A stretch of DNA of 64,000 nt. It comes from Rickettsia endosymbiont of Cardiosporidium cionae (lineage in GTDB: Bacteria > Pseudomonadota > Alphaproteobacteria > Rickettsiales > Rickettsiaceae). The translations under genes were made by a program, and so were the position numbers. How positions within the stretch are numbered: the stretch's first letter is position 1; each line of letters begins with the position of its first letter. Below the pieces are notes generated by a model that made no database searches, was not told the DNA's origin, and saw only the letters and a program-made list of their open reading frames with translations. This document shows positions 26,041 to 36,992 of the stretch, piece after piece. The stretch is taken from positions 64,062 through 128,061 of the forward strand of contig NZ_JADAQY010000003.1 of NCBI RefSeq assembly GCF_015476335.1, read 5' to 3'.

Positions 26041-26667
26041 ATGAAATTTATAAGTTATCTAATAGTAATATTACTAATCTCTTGCAGCAATAAAGATTCA
26101 TTTATACAAAAAGAGGCTTACAGTAAATTTTTAGGTGATGATCAATATCATATAACATATAAAGGTTATTATAAAATAGGAAAGCAATACAGAATTAAAA
26201 ATAAAACATATAAACCAAAATTATACAGCAATTGGCAGCAAACGGGTTATGCCTCTTGGTATGGAGATAAAGAAAACGGCAATAAAACTGCTAACGGAGA
26301 CATATTTAATAAAAAACTTTTGACAGCAGCACATACTACATTGCCTATGCCTTCAATAGTAAAAGTTACAAATTTAGAAAATAATAGATCCATAATACTT
26401 ATGGTAAATGATAGGGGACCATATGCAAAAAACAGAATAATAGATGTATCAGAAAAGGCTGCTATGATATTAGGATTTCATAAACAAGGGATATCAAAAG
26501 TACATGTAAAATACTTACCAAATGCAACAAATACATTCCTTAAAAAAACTGGTATTACACAAGAAACAAAGAATAAACAAAAGCATGTAACGCATAAAAT
26601 ATGTAGCGCTAATGACTATATCAAATTATTAAACCTGAAATACAAAACAAATAGCAAATTAGATTAA
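26041..26667 (+). CDS. rlpA: RlpA-family septal lytic transglycosylase-like lipoprotein
   Basis: This 208-residue protein opens with a short lipoprotein signal (lipobox LLISC, Cys at residue 15). The double-psi beta-barrel of RlpA spans about 72-160, with YASWYG, KTANGDIFNK, LTAAHTTLPMPS, VKVTNLENNRSI, VNDRGPYAKNRIIDVSEKAA and a G..GI..V closing strand. The predicted catalytic Asp lies in the NDRGP motif. There is no C-terminal SPOR domain, which many RlpA proteins use to reach the septum; a separate SPOR protein is encoded at 42428-43165. tyrS starts 17 bp later on the same strand. Confidence 0.9.
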   Translation: MKFISYLIVILLISCSNKDSFIQKEAYSKFLGDDQYHITYKGYYKIGKQYRIKNKTYKPKLYSNWQQTGYASWYGDKENGNKTANGDIFNKKLLTAAHTTLPMPSIVKVTNLENNRSIILMVNDRGPYAKNRIIDVSEKAAMILGFHKQGISKVHVKYLPNATNTFLKKTGITQETKNKQKHVTHKICSANDYIKLLNLKYKTNSKLD

Positions 26668-26684
26668 CAAAAATACCAATTATT

Positions 26685-27920
26685 ATGGAATGTTTTGAAT
26701 ACATCAAAAATAAAGGATATATTTATCAATCTACAGAGCAAAAAATCCTGAGAGAAAGACTCAATAAAAATAAAATCACATTTTATGTTGGATTCGACTG
26801 TACTGCCCCATCCTTACATATAGGCAATTTAATGCAAATAATGCTTGTAAGAGCTCTACAAAAATATGGACATACACCTATTATACTGATAGGCGAAGCT
26901 ACTACCAAAATAGGAGATCCTACAGGTAAAACTGAAACACGAAAAATGTTAAATGATCAAGAAATTGAACAAAATATTGTAGGTATCAAACATTCATTAT
27001 CAAAATTCATTGATTTTGAGGATAAAAACAATAAAGCAATAATAGTAAGTAATAAATATTGGTTGGATAGCATAAAATATCTTGATTTTCTACGAGAATT
27101 CGGGAGAGTGATTTCTATCAATAGAATGCTTAACACAGATTATGTGCAATCTAGGCTCAACAACACACAAGCCTTAACTTTTCTTGAATTTAACTACATG
27201 ATATTACAAGCTTATGACTTTTATTATTTAAATAAAATATATAACTGTGAACTACAAATAGGAGGCAGTGATCAATGGGGCAATATAATCGCTGGAATAG
27301 AGCTAATAAAAAAAACTTACAAAAATACAGCACAAGCTTTAACTACTCCATTAGTTACAAATGCTGCCGGCCAGAAAATGGGCAAATCTATTAATGGAGC
27401 TATCTGGTTAAATAAAAATATGTGCACCCCCTACGATTATTATCAATATTGGAGAAATATTGATGATAATGATGCAATGAAATTTGCACAATTCTATTGT
27501 GAATTTTCAGATTCAGAAATAGAAGAAATAAAAAATATTGCAATAAATAATATTAATCTAGTAAAACAAAAAATAGCATACCAAGCTACAAAATTATGCC
27601 ACGGTAAAGACTTAGCAGATAAAGCACTCAAAACATCTATAAATATATTTGAAAAGAAATTAATGGATGATGATTTACCAACTATAAAATTAGAAAAAAA
27701 AATTATATGTGATGGTATTGTTATCCATAAATTAATTAAAGCTATAGGATATACTATTTCTAGTAATGAATCTAGAAAATTGATACGAAGTAAAGCAATT
27801 AAAATTAATAATAAAATTATTACAGATGAAACCTATATAATTAATAATTGTAATTTGCAAGATGGTAAAATAGAAGTATCATGCGGTAAAAAGAAAAAAC
27901 TACTAGTCAAGGTTGAATAA
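26685..27920 (+). CDS. tyrS: Tyrosyl-tRNA synthetase
   Basis: This 411-residue class I synthetase charges tRNA-Tyr. The ATP-binding HIGH motif appears as HIGN in PSLHIGNL near residues 44-51, the tyrosine pocket includes FLEFNYMILQAYDF near 162-175 and GGSDQWGN near 195-202, and the KMSKS loop is KMGKS near 231-235. A C-terminal S4 RNA-binding domain begins around residue 345. It follows rlpA by 17 bp and converges on atpD, separated by 221 bp. Confidence 0.97.
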   Translation: MECFEYIKNKGYIYQSTEQKILRERLNKNKITFYVGFDCTAPSLHIGNLMQIMLVRALQKYGHTPIILIGEATTKIGDPTGKTETRKMLNDQEIEQNIVGIKHSLSKFIDFEDKNNKAIIVSNKYWLDSIKYLDFLREFGRVISINRMLNTDYVQSRLNNTQALTFLEFNYMILQAYDFYYLNKIYNCELQIGGSDQWGNIIAGIELIKKTYKNTAQALTTPLVTNAAGQKMGKSINGAIWLNKNMCTPYDYYQYWRNIDDNDAMKFAQFYCEFSDSEIEEIKNIAINNINLVKQKIAYQATKLCHGKDLADKALKTSINIFEKKLMDDDLPTIKLEKKIICDGIVIHKLIKAIGYTISSNESRKLIRSKAIKINNKIITDETYIINNCNLQDGKIEVSCGKKKKLLVKVE

Positions 27921-27959
27921 TTCTAGCCAATAGAAATGGATGAAAGTAAAAAAATAGTA

Positions 27960-28037
27960 TTCCAGTAAAATTATTAATTGAGTTATAAGATCATTTAATA
28001 CTATCCAGCACAATAAGTGATTTGTGAATTACTGGAA
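27960..28037. other. Inverted repeat in the tyrS/atpD convergent gap
   Basis: A perfect 9-bp inverted repeat, ttccagtaa at 27960-27968 and ttactggaa at 28029-28037, brackets 60 bases that contain an inner cacaa/ttgtg stem. It may act as a transcription stop for both converging genes. There is no clear U-tract next to it. Confidence 0.35.
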
Positions 28038-28141
28038 ATTATTACAATATAGTTATTAGTTTCAGTAACATACAATCAAATAAAACGAGAAGAGAATATT
28101 GACTCAATTCATCACTAACTAACAATAAAACAATGATAGCA

Positions 28142-29599
<1,458 letters not shown>

Positions 29600-29645
29600 T
29601 TATCCTATTTAAATTTAATCATTTTCTATAAATTAAGGGATTAAT

Positions 29646-30548
29646 CTATAAAGATTCAAATCCAGATACTACCTCTATTAATTCTTTTGTAATCAAATAT
29701 TGCCTTTTTCTGTTTAGCTCTAAAGTAAAATCTTTTATTAACTCTCTAGCGTTAGTACTAGCATTTTCCATAGTTACCCTTCTCATTGCTTCTTCACTAG
29801 CAATATTTTCTAATAATCCGTAATATGACTCTGATAATAAATATAAATATACAAGAGCCCCTAACAAATCATCCCCTTCATACTCTGTCGTGTTATATCT
29901 ATAGTCCATAACATTTTGACTAGATAATTGATTATCTGTTCTAACAGGAAATATAGATTTTTTAACAATTTTTTGTTTTAATACATTTATAAACTGATAA
30001 TAATAAAAATCACATGGCCCAGAAACCCCTTCCAAAACTAGTGACTTAATTCTATTAGCTAAATATTTTGCTATCAACTCAAAATTCTTTTCATGAATTG
30101 GATGGTACTCCAATATTATTTCAGTATAATTCATACATAGAGCTTCATAACCCTTAGTACCAAAAATTATTAATTTTACTTTTTTATTACGATGTTTTAA
30201 TAGCTCAATATCTGATTGTACAGCATTAATGATAGCTGAATTAAAATTACCACACAAACCTCTATCTGAAGTGAAAATTATTAATAAATGAGTTTTATTA
30301 ATTAAATTACGCTCAAAAAAAACAGAATCGATTTTATTAGATATGACATTAAAATTTGGTATATAGTCATGTGAATGAATAATACCATATATTAAATCAG
30401 ACAAAATCTGATTAGATTTGTTAAATTTCTTTGCAAGTTTTTCTATTTTTTTTAGCTTAGCAGATGCTACCAATTCCATTGCTTTAGTAATTCTTTGAGT
30501 AGCAGATACAGATTTGATTTTATTTTTTATATCCTTTAAAGATGCCAT
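29646..30548 (-). CDS. atpG: F1-ATPase gamma subunit
   Basis: This 300-residue chain is the central rotor stalk of F1. Both conserved ends are present: MASLKDIKNKIKSVSATQRITKAMELVASAKLKK at the N-terminus and the closing block SEEAMRRVTMENASTNA with LNRKRQYLITKELIEVVSG at the C-terminus. The conserved SDRGLCGNFN sits near residues 94-103. It lies 14 bp after atpA and 52 bp before atpD on the same strand. Confidence 0.97.
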   Translation of the reverse strand: MASLKDIKNKIKSVSATQRITKAMELVASAKLKKIEKLAKKFNKSNQILSDLIYGIIHSHDYIPNFNVISNKIDSVFFERNLINKTHLLIIFTSDRGLCGNFNSAIINAVQSDIELLKHRNKKVKLIIFGTKGYEALCMNYTEIILEYHPIHEKNFELIAKYLANRIKSLVLEGVSGPCDFYYYQFINVLKQKIVKKSIFPVRTDNQLSSQNVMDYRYNTTEYEGDDLLGALVYLYLLSESYYGLLENIASEEAMRRVTMENASTNARELIKDFTLELNRKRQYLITKELIEVVSGFESL

Positions 30549-30562
30549 AACCTATTTATATA

Positions 30563-32107
30563 CTAAGTCACTTTAGAAGTTGACCATACTTCCTCTATAA
30601 ACCGATTGATAACTATCATGATTTTCTCTTCTAGTAATTCACTTAACTTATGCTCTATTTCAATTGATTGCAATATTTCTAAATTTTCCGTTCTAATATT
30701 ATGCATTAAATTTTGTATAAATTTCTGTATATCAGACATTTCTATATTTCTAAGATAACCATTTTTTGCTAAATACAAGATAATAACCTGCTCAGATAAT
30801 GAAATAGGCTGGTAATTTTCTTGCTTCAATAATTCAGTTAATTTCAACCCATATTCTATAATATTTTTTGCTGATTGATCTAGACTGCTACTAAATTGTA
30901 CGAAATTTTCTAATTCTCTAAACTGAGCTAAATCTAACTTCATAGATCCAGATAACTGTTTGATAGCATACACCTGAGCGGCAGAACCAACTCTACTTAC
31001 AGATAACCCAACATTAACCGCAGGTCTAATACCTCTATGAAATAATTCACTTTCTAAAAAAATCTGACCATCTGTTATAGAGATTATATTAGTAGGTATA
31101 TAAGAAGAGACATCTCCGGCCTGGGTTTCAACAATTGGTAATGCTGTTAAAGATCCTCCTCCAAAATTCTCAGATAGTTTGGCTGACCTCTCTAACAGCC
31201 TAGAATGTAAATAAAATATATCACCAGGATACGCTTCCCTACCAGGAGGTCTTCTCAATAAAAGAGAAATCTGCCTATATGCCACTGCATGTTTGCTTAA
31301 GTCATCATATATCACAAGAGCATGTTGTCCATTATCTCTAAAATATTCTCCTATACTACACCCAGCATAAGGAGCAAGAAATTGCATAGCTACAGGGTCA
31401 GAAGCTGTTACAGAAACTATAGTAGTATAATCCATAGCTCCCGCATCCAATAATTTCTGGTGAATACCTGCAATAGTAGAACTTTTTTGACCAATAGCAA
31501 CATAAACACAAAACAACTTAGCATCACTATTGTGATCATGATATCTTTTTTGATTAATAATACTATCTATAGCGATGGATGTTTTACCTGTTTGCCTATC
31601 ACCTATAATAAGCTCTCTTTGTCCAAGACCTATCGGTATAAGGGCATCAATCACTTTAATACCTGTCTGCATTGGCTGGTACACCGACTGTCTTGATATA
31701 ATAGAAGGAGCAAAAGCTTCTATATTCCTATATTCAGATTTTTTTATCTCAGACTTATCATCTACAGGATTTCCAAATGCATCTACCACCCTACCAAGCA
31801 ATTTCTTTCCAACTGCAGTCTGAAATGGTACTTTACAGCGCTTTACCTGAGCCCCTTGTCTTACTTTGCTTTCATCTCCAACAATAATAATCCCTACAGA
31901 ATCTAATTCAAGATTGATAATCATACCGTATACTTGATCTCCCAATATTACTTTCTCTCCTATTTGGGCATTATCTAACCCATGTACTTTCGCTACTCCA
32001 TCACCTACCTTAGTGATATAACCAACTTCACTTATATCTATAAAATTGCTAACATCAGCAACTATTTTACCTAATTCTTCTGGTAATTTTTGGTAATTTA
32101 GATTCAT
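30563..32107 (-). CDS. atpA: F1-ATPase alpha subunit
   Basis: This 514-residue non-catalytic alpha chain has the Walker A motif GDRQTGKT at residues 169-176. The conserved [11 protein letters not shown] lies at 34-44, [12 protein letters not shown] around the Walker B region, and the alpha signature [17 protein letters not shown] near 362-378. Length is standard. It starts 68 bp after atpH and precedes atpG on the same strand. Confidence 0.97.
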   Translation of the reverse strand: MNLNYQKLPEELGKIVADVSNFIDISEVGYITKVGDGVAKVHGLDNAQIGEKVILGDQVYGMIINLELDSVGIIIVGDESKVRQGAQVKRCKVPFQTAVGKKLLGRVVDAFGNPVDDKSEIKKSEYRNIEAFAPSIISRQSVYQPMQTGIKVIDALIPIGLGQRELIIGDRQTGKTSIAIDSIINQKRYHDHNSDAKLFCVYVAIGQKSSTIAGIHQKLLDAGAMDYTTIVSVTASDPVAMQFLAPYAGCSIGEYFRDNGQHALVIYDDLSKHAVAYRQISLLLRRPPGREAYPGDIFYLHSRLLERSAKLSENFGGGSLTALPIVETQAGDVSSYIPTNIISITDGQIFLESELFHRGIRPAVNVGLSVSRVGSAAQVYAIKQLSGSMKLDLAQFRELENFVQFSSSLDQSAKNIIEYGLKLTELLKQENYQPISLSEQVIILYLAKNGYLRNIEMSDIQKFIQNLMHNIRTENLEILQSIEIEHKLSELLEEKIMIVINRFIEEVWSTSKVT

Positions 32108-32175
32108 TGTTCTATATTTTTTATAATAATATAATTAGAGTAATCACATTTTATGTGCCTACACTAAAACCACAC

Positions 32176-32739
32176 TCAAATAAACAACATATTTTTTTGT
32201 ACTTCTAGGAATGACATAGCTATTTTATCCAACATAGAAATTATAGAATAATTTATTACAAAATTATCGTACTGTATTACCATACCTCCTAGTAATGAAG
32301 AATCTATAGTTACATTAAATATCAATTGTTTATTGAGTTTATTCTCCAATAAATTCTTAATTATGTCTATACTTACTTGATCTAACTCAACTACAGACCT
32401 AATATTTATCAATTTAATATTCTTCATTTCTAGTAAAATAGAGTTATACTCTTCAATAATTGAAGAAAGTAAATTTAGAGATCTATTTTTAACTAGAAAT
32501 AATAAGTAATTTCGTAGCTGATGATGTACACCCACTTCTTCACACACAAGATCTACAGTTTTCACCTTATGTAAGTAATATATAACTGGAGAATTCAGCA
32601 GTTTAAATAATATAGGATAATTGTCTAAAAATTTTATGAATCCTGTAATTTGTAAAGAATACTGATCCTTAATATCAATATTATCCGATAAGCCTAAAAT
32701 CTTTAATGCATAACTACGCGCGCTATATGACTGATACAT
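32176..32739 (-). CDS. atpH: ATP synthase delta subunit (OSCP)
   Basis: This 187-residue protein fits the delta/OSCP subunit that links F1 to the peripheral stalk. The N-terminal SYSARSYALKILGL matches the usual A..YA.AL. start, and VTIDSSLLGGMVIQYDNFVINYSI near residues 144-167 matches the conserved C-terminal V..D..L.GG..I..G..V.D.S block. The sequence is otherwise divergent, as usual for this subunit. Its place just ahead of atpA confirms the call. It lies 167 bp downstream of ftsH on the same strand. Confidence 0.93.
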   Translation of the reverse strand: MYQSYSARSYALKILGLSDNIDIKDQYSLQITGFIKFLDNYPILFKLLNSPVIYYLHKVKTVDLVCEEVGVHHQLRNYLLFLVKNRSLNLLSSIIEEYNSILLEMKNIKLINIRSVVELDQVSIDIIKNLLENKLNKQLIFNVTIDSSLLGGMVIQYDNFVINYSIISMLDKIAMSFLEVQKNMLFI

Positions 32740-32906
32740 CTAACTGCCTATAAATACAACAAAATTAATAACGATAAAAGCTAGCCCATGTTAGAGATAA
32801 AAAAATACTGCTATTAAATAATCATTGTACTAAAAATGATAATAAAAATATATCATAAAAAAATACAAATTCACAAAAAAATAAGTTATGAAATATCCAG
32901 CATATA

Positions 32907-34952
32907 CTAATTATCGGGCTGATTCTTGATTTTCTTCTTTACTATACTCTTCAGTTTTTTCTTATTAGGCTCTATAGTAGATTGATTTTTAGTATTTTTA
33001 TTATTAGCAAGTGATTTTTTATTTGAAGCCTGATTATTTTTCTGCTCATTTATAATAACAGTATCACTAAAAATAATTGAACTGTCTTTAGCATTATACT
33101 TTACATCAAAATTCACAAAGGATTTAGGAAATTCAGGATTGGCATCAGTATTTAAATCATTACCAAGTAATATATGCTTAATCTGTTTACCAGACAATGT
33201 TTCATGAGTTATCAATGCATCTGATAACTCATGCAATTGTGCTATATTTTCAGTTAATATATCTTTAGCGACGCAATAACAGCTATCCAGAATATTTTTA
33301 ACTTCACGATCAATTACTTCTGCAGTATGATTAGAGGTCTGATTCTTTGATGTTCCTCCTCCTGAATACATATCCTCATTATCTCTTCCATGAAATACAG
33401 GGCCTATTTTATCACTAAACCCCCATTCAGCTACCATAGAATATGCAATTTTTGTAGCCATTTTTATATCTGAAGACGCACCAGAGGTAACTTTTGCTGT
33501 ACCAAAAATTATCTCTTCTGCTACTCTACCAGCCATCGCAACCGTAATATCTGCTTGCATTTTTTCGAAAGATACAGAAAATCTATCATTTTCAGGCAAG
33601 CGCATTACCATACCAAGAGCCCTCCCTCTAGGTATAATAGTAGCTTTATGAATAGGGTCTGAAGCTTTACAATAAAGCCCTACAAGTGCATGCCCCCCTT
33701 CATGATATGCAGTTAATTTTTTTTCATTATCAGATATAGCCATAGACTTCCTTTCCACCCCCATTAAGACCTTATCTTTTGCTTCTTCCATTTCACTCAT
33801 TTCTACTATTTTTTTACCATATCTTGCAGCCAAAAGTGCAGCTTCATTTATAATATTTTGTAAATCTGCACCTGAAAAACCAGGAGTCCCTCTTGCTATT
33901 ATTCTAGGATCCACTTCATCAGAATACTTAATTTTTTTCAAATGCACTTTAAGTATTTGTTCACGCCCATTGATATCAGGGTTAGATATAGTAATTTGCC
34001 TATCAAATCTTCCAGGCCTTAAAAGTGCAGGGTCAAGCACGTCAGGCCTATTAGTTGCTGCGATAATTATTACTCCTTCATTAGATTCAAACCCATCCAT
34101 TTCTACTAATAATTGGTTTAAAGTTTGCTCTCTTTCATCATTACCACCTCCTAAGCCTATACCTCTATGCCTACCAACTGCATCTATTTCATCTATAAAT
34201 ATTATACACGGAGCATTTTTTTTACCTTGTTCAAACATATCCCTTACTCTGCTAGCCCCTACTCCAACAAACATCTCTACAAAATCCGAACCAGAGATAC
34301 TAAAAAAAGGAACATTTGCCTCTCCCGCGATAGCTTTGGCTAATAAAGTTTTACCAGTCCCTGGAGGTCCAATCAACAAACAACCTTTCGGAATTTTACC
34401 TCCTAATTTCTGAAATTTACTCGGATTACGTAAAAAATCTACTATTTCTCCTAATTCTTCTTTGGCTTCATCAATACCTGCAACATCAACAAAAGTTACC
34501 TTAGGCCCTTTATCTGACATCAACTTAGCTTTAGATTTGCCAAATCCCATACCTTTACTACCTCCTTGGATCTGTCTCATAAAAAACACCCAAACCCCTA
34601 TCAGAAGCAACATAGGGAACCATGAAACAAATATATTAAATATGGAATGTATTTTAGTATCAGGAGGTACTATATCAAAAAATATTCCATTTTTATTTAA
34701 TACATCAACTAAGTTGGTGTATTCGCCTGCATAAGTACTAAAGGCCGTACCATTAGATAATAAACCTTCTATGTTCCTTCCTGTAATTTGAACAGAATTA
34801 ACTTCTTTTGTGTGTACCTTATTCAAAAAATCTGAAAACGCTAATCTTTTACTACTAGTACCAAATCCATCCCAATTAAATGCATTAAATACCACGACCA
34901 ATAACACAAAGATCATTATCCAAACTAGAACTTGCTTACCCTGATTATTCAT
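32907..34952 (-). CDS. ftsH: ATP-dependent zinc metalloprotease FtsH
   Basis: This 681-residue inner-membrane AAA protease has two membrane segments (about 8-25 and 105-125) flanking a periplasmic domain. The AAA module carries Walker A GPPGTGKT at 195-202, Walker [12 protein letters not shown], and the second region of homology [17 protein letters not shown]. The zinc site HEGGH is at 417-421. The C-terminal 100 residues are Lys/Asn/Ser-rich and low in complexity, longer than the E. coli tail. It starts 4 bp after the tilS stop codon, the tilS-ftsH order common in alphaproteobacteria. Confidence 0.97.
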   Translation of the reverse strand: MNNQGKQVLVWIMIFVLLVVVFNAFNWDGFGTSSKRLAFSDFLNKVHTKEVNSVQITGRNIEGLLSNGTAFSTYAGEYTNLVDVLNKNGIFFDIVPPDTKIHSIFNIFVSWFPMLLLIGVWVFFMRQIQGGSKGMGFGKSKAKLMSDKGPKVTFVDVAGIDEAKEELGEIVDFLRNPSKFQKLGGKIPKGCLLIGPPGTGKTLLAKAIAGEANVPFFSISGSDFVEMFVGVGASRVRDMFEQGKKNAPCIIFIDEIDAVGRHRGIGLGGGNDEREQTLNQLLVEMDGFESNEGVIIIAATNRPDVLDPALLRPGRFDRQITISNPDINGREQILKVHLKKIKYSDEVDPRIIARGTPGFSGADLQNIINEAALLAARYGKKIVEMSEMEEAKDKVLMGVERKSMAISDNEKKLTAYHEGGHALVGLYCKASDPIHKATIIPRGRALGMVMRLPENDRFSVSFEKMQADITVAMAGRVAEEIIFGTAKVTSGASSDIKMATKIAYSMVAEWGFSDKIGPVFHGRDNEDMYSGGGTSKNQTSNHTAEVIDREVKNILDSCYCVAKDILTENIAQLHELSDALITHETLSGKQIKHILLGNDLNTDANPEFPKSFVNFDVKYNAKDSSIIFSDTVIINEQKNNQASNKKSLANNKNTKNQSTIEPNKKKLKSIVKKKIKNQPDN

Positions 34953-34956
34953 TATG

Positions 34957-36318
34957 CTATATACCTAAAAAATGTGTAAACCGAAAAATAAAATTAGGTT
35001 GAAAAGTGATATCAAAACACCCTTTCTCCCAACTAATATCACAATAATTAATATGTGGAATAATAATATTTTTGCTGGAATCTCTTATGACAGGGATAGT
35101 AAATAAAATAGATCTAAAATCCTTATAGTTAAAAGATACAATTTTTTTGAAATCAACATTATCCTTAACTCTTAAATACTCCTCATGCAAAAGGATACCA
35201 ACACATAACTGATCTAATATCTGATGTTCAACATTTGCACTATAAGACAATAAAAAACTCCTATCCCAAATAATCTGATTATTCACAAATAAATCATTAA
35301 GCTTCATCTCAGGACAATTTATATCTGATTGTTCTTTATATATCAAGATTTTTTGATATTCTTTTTTAATAATACAACCATGCAATGTTTTATACACTAT
35401 ATTTACTTTAGTATTAAAAATTTGCTCGATAATATTTTTGATATTTCTATACCTAGGTGAGGTCTTTTTGCGGCTAATGGTAGAGACTATATAAATCATA
35501 GTTTGAGTTATAATATCATGGTGATATTGCCTTAATTTATCAAAATTAACAATGGCAAATCCCAAATTATTTATTTTAACAGTTTCAGCTACAGCTTCTA
35601 TTAAAAGATTATTTAAAATATTTGCTTTAGTATTTACACATGAAATTTCATCTAAAATTTTACTTTTGATAGCATGACTAGTAGTATGTTTATCAATAGA
35701 ATGCCTGATTCTGTTTCTTTGAAACCGCATAGAGTAGTTAGAAGCATCTGTAAAGAAATGTACATGTTTCTCTAAAAGATACTGCACTAATTCAGATTTA
35801 TTAAAACTAAACATAGGACGCAATATCCTAACATTATTGTAAAAATTTATATAATGCGTACTTAATCCCAATACACTGCTTTTACGTAATTTCCTGATTA
35901 AAAAATTTTCTATTATGTCATCCTGATGATGTCCTGTTAACAATTCTCTTATATTCAGTTTATTACATTCTGATGTAATGAGATCATATCTTCCAAGCCT
36001 AGCCCTTGCCTGCAAGTTAGAATATTTCCCATAACAATTCCACTGCATACTATAAAAACTAAAATTCAATTGATCAGATAAATCTTTAATATACTCCACT
36101 TCTTCTATAGTACCACTTCTTAAATTATGATCTACAATGAATACAGTGATATCAATATCAATTTTGTATATATTAATTATATCATGTATTAATATCATCA
36201 TTGCAGTTGAATCAGGGCCAGATGAAACTGCTAGACCTATATTCTTTACCACACTAAAATCATCCCTTATCAACGAGGTAAGATTTTTATAAAATTCGTT
36301 TTGTAAATCAGATAACAT
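34957..36318 (-). CDS. tilS: tRNA(Ile)-lysidine synthase
   Basis: This 453-residue enzyme converts the wobble cytidine of tRNA-Ile(CAU) to lysidine. The PP-loop ATP site is AVSSGPDSTAM at residues 30-40; the family consensus SGGxDS has its first Gly replaced by Ser33 here. Further conserved elements are VDHNLR near 77-82, RARLGRYDL, LLTGHHQDDIIENFLIR and the RNRIRHSI motif. C-terminal substrate-binding domains are present but diverged. It lies 4 bp ahead of ftsH. The call is firm from motif order and context. Confidence 0.93.
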   Translation of the reverse strand: MLSDLQNEFYKNLTSLIRDDFSVVKNIGLAVSSGPDSTAMMILIHDIINIYKIDIDITVFIVDHNLRSGTIEEVEYIKDLSDQLNFSFYSMQWNCYGKYSNLQARARLGRYDLITSECNKLNIRELLTGHHQDDIIENFLIRKLRKSSVLGLSTHYINFYNNVRILRPMFSFNKSELVQYLLEKHVHFFTDASNYSMRFQRNRIRHSIDKHTTSHAIKSKILDEISCVNTKANILNNLLIEAVAETVKINNLGFAIVNFDKLRQYHHDIITQTMIYIVSTISRKKTSPRYRNIKNIIEQIFNTKVNIVYKTLHGCIIKKEYQKILIYKEQSDINCPEMKLNDLFVNNQIIWDRSFLLSYSANVEHQILDQLCVGILLHEEYLRVKDNVDFKKIVSFNYKDFRSILFTIPVIRDSSKNIIIPHINYCDISWEKGCFDITFQPNFIFRFTHFLGI

Positions 36319-36862
36319 CTCACCAATAAACTATAAGATCACTTTTTTCACTCCTAACCACCAGATAGCATAATAAAATTATTACAGCTTGCTTTATACT
36401 ACTAACAACTTGTTATACACACTGATATTACCTCATGGTCAATTATATATAAAAAGATATTAAAAAAATAATATAAATTAAAAATTAGTTCAATAATAAG
36501 ATCTAACTACCCTGAAGGCAGTAGTCTAGTTAATATCACTAAATATAGAATTTAAATTCTACTTAAATTAGACTATTAAAAGAAAATTATTAAATACATA
36601 AATTTAATGAAACTATATTGCATAGCAAGTTTATGAGATATAGTATAATACTAAAGAGAAATTTTACTACGGATATAAAAATTCATAAGATAGTTAACTT
36701 TTTTCTAGCTTGATAAAGAAGGGAAATGTCGATATATAATGTAAGTTATTAATTTAAATTCTTCCAATAAAATAAATCAATAATCGAAGTAATGACTAAC
36801 ATCTATAAATCAATATATAGTATATGTTCGAAAAAAACATACTACATTTATAGTTTTTGTTG

Positions 36863-36890
36863 TTGATATTAATATTATATCAATTACAAT
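36863..36890 (+). promoter_or_regulatory. Candidate sigma-70 promoter for nrdAB
   Basis: TTGATA at 36863-36868 and TACAAT at 36885-36890 are separated by 16 bp, each one base from consensus. RNA would start near 36897, about 96 nt before the nrdA start codon and inside the adjacent palindrome. Confidence 0.5.
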
Positions 36891-36892
36891 TG

Positions 36893-36913
36893 AAATATGT
36901 GATACACATATTT
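36893..36913. promoter_or_regulatory. Perfect 21-bp palindrome at the nrdA start site (candidate operator)
   Basis: aaatatgtg (36893-36901), the spacer ata, and cacatattt (36905-36913) form a perfect 9-bp inverted repeat. It begins 2 bp after the predicted -10 element, so a dimeric regulator bound here would cover the transcription start. Alternatively it forms a short hairpin at the 5' end of the mRNA. It does not match the NrdR box I know (acaCwATATwGtgt) in spacing, nor LexA. Confidence 0.5.
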
Positions 36914-36992
36914 AGTTTGCATAGCAGTGTTAAATAACAAATGGCTGACGCCGGTGTGTATTAGTAAAATACAATAATTTTTAAATTATCAA

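Larger units (their letters stand above)
36319..36992. other. Longest intergenic region, divergent between tilS and nrdA
   Basis: This 674-bp gap holds no ORF or tRNA. Near its nrdA side are a hairpin-forming tagtatatgtt / aacatacta (36818-36844, with a 2-nt bulge), a promoter candidate (36863-36890), a perfect 21-bp palindrome (36893-36913), and a locally GC-rich patch ctgacgccgg (36944-36953). The tilS side is featureless AT-rich sequence. An unrecognised small RNA gene in the middle cannot be excluded. Confidence 0.5.

Noticed and set aside
33970-34734. Two plus-strand open frames antisense to ftsH.
   Set aside because: They lie entirely inside ftsH, whose motifs are intact, and their Pro/Leu/Ser-rich products look like frame shadows of the conserved AAA domain.
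36893-36913. Reading the nrdA palindrome as an NrdR box.
   Set aside because: NrdR sites as I know them are pairs of 16-bp palindromes of another core. Only one site with a different core is present.
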